A stretch of 12,893 nt of DNA. It comes from Fragilaria crotonensis. Lineage: Eukaryota > Bacillariophyta > Fragilariophyceae > Fragilariales > Fragilariaceae. A program made the translations under genes and the position numbers. Numbering within the stretch: position 1 is the first letter of the stretch; every line of letters begins with the position of its first letter. The notes beneath the pieces were generated by a model that was not told where the DNA came from, made no database searches, and saw only the letters and a program-made list of their open reading frames with translations. The stretch covers positions 10,001 through 22,893 of the forward strand of contig JAKSYS010000812.1 of NCBI GenBank assembly GCA_022925895.1, in the 5' to 3' direction. Shown piece by piece: positions 1-7,856 of this stretch.

Positions 1-133
1 GTCCCGACTTCCCGATTGAAATGATACGCGGGCGATACAAGTACAAGTACAGTACCTGGCATACCTTGTACTTTACCTCCTCCCTCCTCCAGACTTCACC
101 TTTCACAACTACTCGAAAAAAAATATCTTCAAA
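1..133 (+). promoter_or_regulatory. 5' flank and leader of LRR copy 1
   Basis: This stretch is homologous to the 5' flank of copy 2 (about 7755-7856): both contain the words TCCCGA, TGAAATG, TACGCGG, CCTCCTCCAGACTTC and CTTCAAAATGCTTCGG in the same order. Copy 1 differs by an extra GTAC-rich segment (about 32-75), which holds a 9-bp inverted repeat (39-47 and 65-73). The conserved block just before the ATG supports the start at 134. No TATA box or known promoter motif was identified. Confidence 0.6.
39..73. repeat. 9-bp inverted repeat in copy 1 leader
   Basis: AAGTACAAG at 39-47 is the exact reverse complement of CTTGTACTT at 65-73, with a 17-base loop. The whole segment is absent from the matching position of the copy 2 leader, so it is an insertion in one or a deletion in the other. 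Confidence 0.7.
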
Positions 134-509
134 ATGCTTCGGCCCATGGTCTCCGAGACTTCCGATGCTGTTGACGCAGGGGATGCCCTTCCTGCCCGAC
201 CAACAAGTCAGCGGTCTTCCGGTGTCGACTTTCGATCGCGAGCGTCGCGTTTAATGGCGGCTTCGGATCACAGTGACTTCTCCTTTGATCCGAGTGTTCA
301 GTCGAGAATGAAAAACTTTCAGCTGCTATGGGACGCCGATGATAGCACACAAGAGGAGTCAATCAACAGGTCTGTAGCAGGGCTATCCATCCAGTACGTC
401 CGCCTTTACGCCGATCGCATCCACAACAATGCTTGCGACGTTTCGTCGCTAGACTTGTCCCTTGAATCAGGCGATCGAGAAGAGCCGACAATGAGATCCA
501 GAACCCGTG

Positions 510-511
<2 letters not shown>

Positions 512-577
<66 letters not shown>
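512..577 (+). repeat. (GGCAAC)11 hexanucleotide microsatellite in coding sequence
   Basis: Eleven perfect GGCAAC units lie in frame in exon 1 of copy 1 and encode eleven Gly-Asn pairs just before the membrane segment. Copy 2 has only a short GNNNED stretch at the same place, so the expansion is private to copy 1. Confidence 0.95.
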
Positions 578-1157
578 AAGGCCCGTCAATCAAAGACATC
601 AGAAACCTCGATTTCGAACCAATCTCGATTGATTAGCCTCTCTGTTTTGCTTGTGCTCATTGCCCTCGTTGTTGCGACGTTCGTAGTCCTTGGCGTGCTC
701 GTGACTACGAGGGAAGGTGAAAGTGCAACGACACAATCCTCTGTCGCCACGACACCAACAATACCACCCAAGGAGACAATAAATGATCTGGTGTTGTTGG
801 CACGAAAGGAGGCAGCCATGGCGTTCTTGGCTCGATTCAGTGGGTCAAGTCTCGCGAACTTGGATGATCCCTTAAAGCCAGAGCACATGGCTGCTACCTG
901 GATCGCCGGAGATGATAACCGTGCCGTCAAAATTCCAGTATCAACGCAGGATGTAGACTACACGAGTTTCCTGGAACGCTACTCCTTGGCTGTCTTCTAC
1001 TTCGCGCTCAATGGCTCTGATTGGGCAGATAAGATTTCCTTTCTGGACGGAACACATGTCTGCGAATGGAAGTCGACCCTTACCTTGGATGATGGCGAAG
1101 TTGTGACCTATGGTATCACATGCAACTCGATAAAGGAGGTGACGGCATTGCTCATGC

Positions 1158-1262
1158 GTAAGTAAAGTTGTGTGCTACCGCTCGTTTATATTCTTGTTCG
1201 TGTCGACAACATAATGCACTCACCCTTCACGGTACACAACTGATTCTTCAACTTCCAAACAG
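1158..1262 (+). other. Intron of LRR copy 1 (105 bp, phase 1)
   Basis: The donor is C|GTAAGTAAAG and the acceptor TTCCAAACAG|CC. Splicing joins the leftover C of exon 1 to CC of exon 2 and makes Pro, giving ...TALLMPNNNMTG, a seamless N-cap to first-repeat junction. The same boundaries are conserved in copy 2, although the intron interior is largely different. Confidence 0.85.
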
Positions 1263-2639
1263 CCAACAACAACATGACAGGCAGTCTCCCTGGCGAGCTC
1301 GCTCTGTTGAAAAGCTCCACTTCATCGACTTGAATAACAACAACATCCAGGGCCCGATCCCCGACCAGTACGAAAGCCTCTCTCTGCATTTTTTCGATGT
1401 GAGACACAATCAAATCACTGGAACCATTCCTGATTGGATTGGCAACGCCTGGAGAAACGTGGGCGAGCTCGCGCTTTCCTTCAATAACATGACTGGGACA
1501 CTGCCAGAAAGTCTTGGAAACTTGACGAGCATCAAAACTTTGACTCTTGCACACAACAATTTCGAATCGGACTTGGCGCCCATTCAGGGACTCACCACAT
1601 TGGAGTTCCTCTACTTGGAAGGCAATCAGTTTCGCGGGACATTGGACGGGACATTTCTGGCTCAAATGCCGAAGCTCATCCAGGTGGATATCTCCTCAAA
1701 CCATCTGGATGGTCAGGGCTTGCCATTTCATCTCCTACAACACCCAACCTTGAAAGTGTTGGATCTTTGCGACAACAATATCAACGGAACACTCCCGCAA
1801 CTGACTTCCACAAATTCTGTGCTGCAATACTTGTCCCTATGCGACAATGACTTGTCTGGTTCTCTGCCAAAGACCATATCCAAGCTCAACAAACTTTCTC
1901 ACTTGGACTTGACGAACAACTACTTGACTGGAGAAATCCCTTCCAGGTTGGCGACGATGCAGTTCCTGACCTACCTGTTTCTCTCTCAGAATGCGTTCGA
2001 CATGGGTCCGATCCCCGAGTTCTTGTCCGGAATGGATCACTTGCGCGAATTGAGTCTTGCCGACACACAACGCACGGGTACTGTGCCCGGGGCATGGTTG
2101 GACTTGTTGGATCCATTGGTCCTGTTGGATCTGTCCCGCAATGAGTTGACCGGAACACTGCCGTCACAACTGTGGGAAGTACCACATTTGGAATATCTTT
2201 TCTTGAACCGCAATCAGTTGACAGGAGAGATTCCTTCTGGGATTACTTTATCAACCAACAACCATCCGACCAACCTGCAGGTGCTGGTTCTGGATAAGAA
2301 CAACATTACTGGTACTCTGACGGATGCTTGTATGGACAAGGGAAGCCATGGTGATTCTTCACACGCCATCGAGACGATTATTGTCGATTGTGCAGATTCA
2401 TCGAGGGAGATTGTGTGCGACTGTTGTGTGTGTTGCTCGGATGAGGATGCTAGTTGCAACGATGAGATTTGGGATTTGAATGCTGGGTTTGATTGGGAGC
2501 AGAACTACACCCGTGTAGCGTATGCTTTGTCTTCTCAAATTCTCTAAATCTGAAACAAGGATTTTCATGGCCAAAATCCTCCAATGCACTCTATGCAGAG
2601 TACGCATATATGCTCTATGTGACTATGTGTATCGATGGG

Positions 2640-2830
2640 TATCATACCGGTACTAGTACCATTTCTGAAAAGGGAACCTGTACTTATACCGTATAATCCC
2701 AGGTACAAGTACCATATAATACCACACGGTATAATACAGCTGTACAGTACAGTATTGAGTAAAACAGTACGTGCGGTACACGCCTTATATCATTCTGTTT
2801 CACCATTTCACGCAAGTGCTAGGTACTCAA
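2640..2830. repeat. GTAC-rich palindromic cluster
   Basis: By eye, about 10 GTAC tetramers fall in about 190 bp, where less than one is expected at random. They include the perfect 12-bp palindrome GGTACTAGTACC (2649-2660). It lies just 3' of LRR copy 1. Similar clusters occur at 30-75, 6925-7080 and 11525-11735. Confidence 0.6.
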
Positions 2831-3280
2831 TGGTGAGGTGAGACCAAAGGTATTATGATAGGAGATCAACAATAGTTCTAGCTACCAATACCACCAACTA
2901 CATGTCGCTCTGCTGCTTCTCCCTCAGCCCAGATGCTGCAATGATGGCCCAGCATTGGAAAAAAGAAAGCAAGTGCCAATGAGTACAATTGCAAGCAGCA
3001 GATGTTGGCTTGCAAATGCCACAATCATTGCTGAGCGAGAGAAACAATTGTCTTGCCAATTTTGTTGCCTCTTCCAAATTGAAGGATGACCTTGTGCAGC
3101 AACAGTCTGCTAATCAGCCATGCAAACACCTGATGCAGTTGAGTCACAAGCATTCTTTGCAGCAATGAGGAAGAATTACTCATCCAATAATCAAGAATAT
3201 GGCAGCAATTGTAGACAAGAATGAAAAAATTGCAGTTATTGAATCTATTGAATGCACTGTTGATGACATAGGTGATTGTG

Positions 3281-3282
<2 letters not shown>
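2831..3282. other. Spacer without recognisable gene
   Basis: Only short reading frames are present, for example 33 codons from the ATG at 3118. None has a domain or motif I recognise. It leads into the GAT repeat. Confidence 0.4.

Positions 3283-3366
<84 letters not shown>
3283..3366 (+). repeat. (GAT)28 trinucleotide microsatellite
   Basis: Twenty-eight uninterrupted GAT units are present. In one frame they read as poly-Asp inside a 63-codon frame (3199-3390); other frames give poly-Met, and the minus strand gives poly-Ser or poly-His. I see no flanking domain that would make any of these a gene, so I annotate the repeat only. Confidence 0.95.
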
Positions 3367-3368
<2 letters not shown>

Positions 3369-4239
3369 GGCAGGTGATTCAGGAACATGACTGCAAGGAG
3401 GAACACTTCTACAAACACGACCGTTGGAGCCCTGGTGGTTATCACAAGGATACGGTCCTTGAAGAGATTGTTGCGCAATGTGGTTCACAGCCCGCTATCT
3501 GTATTAATGCAATGACAGGAAGCAATTTTAGTCAGGGCATACCACCACCACTCCCATTGACTCAAAATCTCCTTGCTCCTCTCCAGAGGAGCACCAATAA
3601 TGACGTTAAAGATCACGTCGAGGACACCAGTTGACTACATTGTCAATGTAAAGGAACAACAACTGGTGATAAATGCAACGGAGCAACCAGAACAATCCTC
3701 AACACAGCAAGGAGCAAGGGGTCAGGAGTCCGATTACTAGTACTAGCAATTAATTCATTCCAGTTCTACCGAGACTCTGAATATCAAGTCCTATCATTTA
3801 TTTCATACTATACTAGTACTATCAAGACTCCTCTAGAGCTATCAAGTCCTATCACTGGTGATTACTAGCTACCGTAGTAATGTTGTAGTAGCTATGCATG
3901 CTTTGATCCTGCTAGGAGTAGTACTATCACCGAACAATGTCACCATTGTCAATTTCATCCGTATCGTCACATTGCCATTACATGCATTCCACCTTGTTTC
4001 TCAAATTTCCACCATCAAGTTGTGCTGGAGTAAATTGTGTTGTTCATGTTTTACATACTACTGCCCACTTCTCTCTCCTCAACTGATTGATTCAGATTGC
4101 AAGGCACCACCACCATGTGATGCAATGGTACGTAGTAGTTGGCATATTGATGTATCCGCCGTCGATGTTGTGCTCATATTCGTAATCAATGATTTGTTGT
4201 GCAAAGCAAACAGAACCTGATCACACCGTGTCTATCGCT
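3367..4239. other. Spacer without recognisable gene; 15-bp direct repeat
   Basis: No intact gene is recognised. A 15-bp direct repeat, TATCAAGTCCTATCA, occurs at 3782-3796 and 3840-3854. The stretch is also rich in TACTAGTA-type words. Fragments look weakly coding (about 3597-3740, reading ...TPVDYIVNVKEQQL...) but lack a start, a length or a family I can name. Confidence 0.4.
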
Positions 4240-4770
4240 TCACGATCCCAAAGACGACATCCAGTAGTCAGGTCGTAAATCGAGATTGTAGTTACCAAAT
4301 GCAGGCTCTATGGCCTTTCGCTTTAACTCTTGGGCGGTCACAAAAAGTTTCTGCCTGCAAGTTGCTGCGTTTGGGATTGTCTGAACAAAACACGCTTACG
4401 TCGGCCACTGTGTGTCGGTGATGATCAATAGTGAAATCAACCCGCCTTGATGCTTCTCCACAGGCCACATTGTAAGAAAGAGGCAACCGATCCAACACAT
4501 TTATGTCATTGAGAGCTCCGGGACTTCCGAAATCGAAATGACAGAACCTGGTACCATTGTGGTCGGCAATCACGTCCAAAATCATAGTCAAAACACCTTC
4601 CTTACCCCGAAACACTCCCTTCCAAGCAGACGGACAATTTCTCCACTGCCAATGCATACAATCAATGGAACCGGCCGATTCACCCTGTGAACCTTACCGC
4701 CTTGTCTTCAATAAGAAGTCTGTTGATTACGTCACGGAACCCGTGATCAAAGGGCTTGAATCCAACTGAT
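4240..4770 (-). pseudogene. PIF/Harbinger-type DDE transposase remnant
   Basis: Read on the minus strand, this matches the catalytic domain of PIF/Harbinger transposases (DDE_Tnp_4 / plant transposon protein family). The signature blocks are GSIDCMHWQWRNCP, GSPGALNDINVLDR and, in a second frame, LKRKAIEPAFG. The three acidic residues of the DDE triad are all visible: Asp at 4661-4663, Asp at 4505-4507 and Glu at 4306-4308. They do not lie in one frame. An N-terminal piece (GFRDVINRLLIEDKAVRFTG, about 4684-4763) is joined by a frameshift near 4681-4686, and the C-terminal piece by another in the A run 4342-4346. The longest open piece is 4292-4657. It is therefore a decayed transposase and cannot be translated whole. 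No convincing element ends or partner Myb-like gene were found. Confidence 0.85.
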
Positions 4771-5060
4771 CAAATAGGAAAAATTCAGCGAAGCTATTTT
4801 TTAGCTTAAAAGCAAAATTCATTGATTTTGAACCAGCTTTAGCTGCGTGAATAGCTTTTTCATTGTTGACGCGCTAAAAATAGCGTTAAGGCCCAATTGG
4901 TGGCACCTCTCTTGGGATGCTTTTAGGCCAATGCTTTATGGCCAGATTGCCAACAAAAATGGTATATCAATTTTGTCGCTCCGACAATAAACTTTAGCAC
5001 AAGCCTAAAGCAATTTGTCGCTCCGATAACAATATTTAGCACAAGCTTCAATAGTAGCAA
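4771..5060. repeat. AT-rich palindromes and a diverged 42-bp tandem repeat
   Basis: AAGCTA and TAGCTT arms surround five T at 4791-4807, and CGCTA and TAGCG arms surround four A at 4872-4885. A diverged tandem repeat starts with GTCGCTCCGA at 4975 and recurs 42 bp later at 5017, both units continuing to TTTAGCACAAGC. This is probably non-coding remains around the transposase fragment. Confidence 0.5.
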
Positions 5061-6070
5061 TCCATGCATGCCCTGATGGCTATGTATAGTGAGCTGGAAG
5101 GAGCAACATGAGAATTGGACGACAATAGTGAAGCCTGTTGGGAGTGTCACGTAAGGAAAGTAAACATTTAACTTATCACCAAATTGAGGAACTCACTCCT
5201 GGGTCATCACAACAAGCAAGCACAAATGTGACTGGGTTCAAGAGGCAACCAATGCGGAATATCTATCAAATATACTTTCATATTCAGTGTATGGGCGGAC
5301 TCGTACTATGTTTAGAAAACAATGCATGCTTCTACAGGTACGAACATCACAGCTGGAATCAGGGCTACTACCATAGCATCTGTTTGAAGAGCCCTAGCCA
5401 TTCATCTCGTCGGGCATTCTTGTTTATGAGAGCGATAGTCAATTTCTACAACACAAAGATTACATTTACTGGACTGACCTGCGTTTCTGTCAGTAATCCA
5501 TAGTTACCTGCATTAATGCCTCATTCCCCTGGATGTTGTGGAGTTTGCATCATCAAACAGGCCGTCAAGAATTGGACTTTCTCCTTCTACTACTAGGACC
5601 ACATTACAGTTGGTTTATATGTTCCATGCAGTCACATGTGCCCTGGTGGCCTGCTTTGAGTCAGCCGTCTGATGCGATTCTTGTAATCGGCTTTTTGTGT
5701 CATCACGTTTTCCAGAGTTTTTGTCTGGCTCAACATTGTTATTGGTGTGGCTCATGGAACAACATTGAGGTCGTGAGTATGACTTTAATGAGCATTGGAA
5801 TATGTGATACCCTCCCTGGTAGGGCGGATCCACAACATTGACTCAAGCGGGAGTCAAGTTAGTGCAGGACAGTCGGAAACAGAAAGGGTGAACACGACAT
5901 CGCAATTATCAAGAGCGTGGCTGTATTGTACGAGGTGCGCGTGGAAAAGTGTTGATGGTGGGGGGGGGGGGGTTGTCGTGAGTTCTTGTAGTCGACGTGG
6001 ACAAATTATAAAATGTTTTTCTTCACCTTTACAGTCGTAGACCGGCAAGAATGCAGTGGAGGGAATAGTT
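5061..6070. other. Spacer without recognisable gene; G13 homopolymer
   Basis: Frames of up to about 120 codons exist (for example 5138-5503 and 5533-5841), but their translations resemble no family I know. A run of 13 G lies at 5960-5972. I cannot exclude a decayed mobile element. Confidence 0.35.
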
Positions 6071-6889
6071 TTAGGCTAAGTACAAGTTGTGCTGAGCCAA
6101 TAAAGTACACCGGCCCAAAGCTAAACTACCGGTAGTCGGAGTAGCACGCACAATTCTGAGAGGTGTGTCATGCATGATGATGACAGCAGATGGTAGACTG
6201 TGCGCAATTAGACAATGAGACAGTAGCAAGGATAAAATGTGCACTGACAGAATAGGGTCTGTTTGCTGGGACTCAGATTCTTGATGTGTGTCATTCCTGG
6301 GGATAGGGAGTGGGTGATGCATTCCAAATGAATTGCTGGGATGTGAGGACATACATCCTCTACAATTGTTTGTGTGAGCTGTCAGTTTCACTTGTGGTAG
6401 CCTATCATGCTTGTTGATCGTGAATATGTCTGCCCTCATAATGCATACCTTCAAATGAGCAATCCTTTTTAGCGATGAAATGTTCTCAGTTAAGCTGGCA
6501 ACTGTCATTGTTGTGCCCATAGCAAATTGCATTGCTCCAACATCTCGTCCTCTTCAAGCCTATGCACTGGACATTGAAACTGCCTGGTAAATTGCTGAAT
6601 TGCAGGTAATTGCAATTACTTCCATCAGTGATTTATTGATTTCTTGGTGGGATTGCCATCTCTCTGAATGTTCAGGCAAACCAAGAGCTCAGATGTATGT
6701 GCCTCATGTGGTGACCACAAGGAGTCTGGTGGACACATTTCCTTAACCACCAGGAGCCATTCCAATATTCAAGATGTTCCTTACTAGGCGAGCACTCTGC
6801 ATATTTCTGGAGCTTCCAGCAGGTTCCACATCAATCATGGACTCTAAGGACTAAGTAGGTGTACTTGGGTTTGAAATTTTCCTTATGAA
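6071..6889. other. Spacer; possible decayed coding stretch on minus strand
   Basis: A 153-codon minus-strand frame (6071-6532) and further minus-strand pieces between about 6640 and 6860 read plausibly as protein (for example SARLVRNILNIGMAPGG followed, in another frame, by VKEMCPPDSLWSPHEAH). Stops and frame changes separate them and no family is recognised. I annotate no gene. Confidence 0.3.
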
Positions 6890-6924
6890 ATGCTTCCACG
6901 TGGAACTTCATCATTCACGGCAGC

Positions 6925-7080
6925 CAGTACAGTAGCGAGTAGCCACTTGTACTCCCGGAGTACGATGACGAAATCTTGTCACTGTGATCTACCGAAATGT
7001 ACTGGCGCGTACAATGCTAGTCCTCCTACGAGTACTGGAGTACGAGGTACGGCACAAGTGCTCTGGGTACAGTACTCTAT
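6925..7080. repeat. GTAC-rich palindromic cluster
   Basis: By eye, about 10 GTAC tetramers fall in about 155 bp, including GTACTC and GAGTAC arms around a 3-base centre near 6948-6962. It ends about 45 bp before the target-site duplication of the transposon at 7134. Confidence 0.6.
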
Positions 7081-7170
7081 GAAGTGGAGCAAGCATCGGC
7101 TCGCAACTCGCAACGTCTGAACTGTGTCCCCAATATCGTTGTGTTTTAAACAAATTCAGATTTTGAATTT

Positions 7171-7199
7171 GTTTTAAACAGTTTAAAACTGTTTAAAAC
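7171..7199. repeat. 29-bp subterminal palindrome (left)
   Basis: Arms of 14 bases (GTTTTAAACAGTTT and AAACTGTTTAAAAC) surround a single central A. An adjacent smaller hairpin, CAAATTCA and TGAATTTG with a 5-base loop, occupies 7151-7171. Confidence 0.85.
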
Positions 7200-7684
7200 A
7201 ACTTTGTTTAAAACAGCAACAGTTCACAGTAGTAAGTACTACAGTACTCCAAGTAGTCAAGTACTCCGGAGTAGACCACCAATCAATACGGTTCAAAGCC
7301 TTGAGAACAAGACAACAAGGATAACCAAGACAGAAAGGAGCCCTAAGGACTAATCAGCATGAACTTATAATTGCACTTATGCCTGACAATACTCTGCCTT
7401 GTTGCATGCAGGTATCCCACCAACTGAATGGTATGGATCCCTATAAGTGTCCACTGATAACATCCTTTTGTCTCACCATTCTTCTTGAATCAAAATGTAT
7501 TGAATTGTCTGACATGCATCACTTAACTGATGTTCTGCATTTTGATGCTGTTTCAACCTATAAACAGTATAGTTATGTGATGAGCAATGAGCCTTGTCGA
7601 TGAAAAAACCGCATCATAACCGTAAAACCTTAACCCTAACCTAGATTTCAATTAAACAAATTGTTTTTTTGAAAGAAAAAAGTT

Positions 7685-7706
7685 GTTTTAAACAGCTGTT
7701 TAAAAC
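7685..7706. repeat. 22-bp perfect subterminal palindrome (right)
   Basis: GTTTTAAACAG is followed immediately by its reverse complement CTGTTTAAAAC. It shares the GTTTTAAACAG word with the left-side palindrome at 7171-7199, so the two ends carry the same motif. Confidence 0.9.
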
Positions 7707-7856
7707 AGGGTGTTTTAAACAGCAATTAAACAAACACAACGATAGTCCCCAATCCCCAAGTCCCAGCTCCCGACTGAAATGGTACGCGGATACCTCCTCC
7801 AGACTTCGCCTTCCAACTACGGTAGTCTAGTCTCTAGTCACAAAAAGATCTTCAAA

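Larger units (their letters stand above)
134..2547 (+). pseudogene. LRR receptor-like membrane protein, copy 1 (frameshifted)
   Basis: Exon 1 runs 134-1157 (341 codons plus one base), intron 1158-1262 and exon 2 1263-2547. Exon 1 encodes a Ser/Thr-rich, presumably cytosolic region (1-165), a transmembrane segment (166-190) and a stalk leading to an LRR N-cap with Cys residues (CEW...ITC). Exon 2 carries about 13 plant-type LRRs (LxxNxLTGxIP) and a Cys-rich tail (CDCCVCCSDED). The A run at 1310-1313 has four A where copy 2 has five (8985-8989). The spliced frame therefore stops at TGA 1331-1333, giving a predicted 364-residue product without LRRs. Downstream of the deletion the LRR frame is open to the TAA at 2545-2547. 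There is also an in-frame loss of one codon near 1384. No kinase domain is present; ligand and function are unknown. Because only one base is missing, an assembly error or use of an alternative acceptor (AG 1296-1297) could mean the gene is alive. Confidence 0.8.
7134..7744. mobile_element. Non-autonomous TIR transposon (MITE-like, 611 bp)
   Basis: The ends are perfect 13-bp terminal inverted repeats, TATCGTTGTGTTT at 7134-7146 and its reverse complement at 7732-7744. A perfect 8-bp direct duplication flanks them. Subterminal sequence on both sides is packed with TTTTAAAC motifs arranged as palindromes (7151-7171, 7171-7199 and 7685-7706). No transposase is encoded: the only internal frame of note, 74 codons at 7379-7603, has no recognisable domain. 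Eight-base duplications are typical of the hAT superfamily and are also made by P and Merlin-type elements; hAT is favoured but not proven. The end lies 112 bp upstream of the copy 2 ATG, so it may affect that promoter. Confidence 0.85.
7126..7752. repeat. 8-bp target-site duplication GTCCCCAA
   Basis: GTCCCCAA at 7126-7133 is repeated exactly at 7745-7752, directly abutting both ends of the inverted-repeat element. This marks an insertion into sequence that was continuous with the copy 2 promoter. Confidence 0.85.

Noticed and set aside
1168-1262. Start of an independent LRR gene at 1168
   Set aside because: These bases lie in the intron of copy 1; the apparent N-terminus is translated intron.
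3180-3634. Poly-Asp, poly-Met, poly-Ser and poly-His frames
   Set aside because: All are readings of the (GAT)28 repeat in different frames, with no supporting domain.
3782-3854. 15-bp direct repeat as a target-site duplication
   Set aside because: Only 43 bp separate the copies and the interior has no inverted ends, so insertion is not supported.
5533-5841. 102-codon hydrophobic frame
   Set aside because: No family resemblance was found, and it has no conserved start or neighbouring coding signal.
7379-7603. 74-codon frame inside the small transposon
   Set aside because: It is short, has no known domain, and is far too small for a transposase.
7625-7645. Telomere-like CCTTAACCCTAACC
   Set aside because: It has less than two full repeat units and is likely chance.
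7779-7856. In-frame upstream ATG at 7779 extending copy 2 by 26 codons
   Set aside because: The matching region of copy 1 is not open in the same frame, and conservation of the bases before MLRP marks 7857 as the start.
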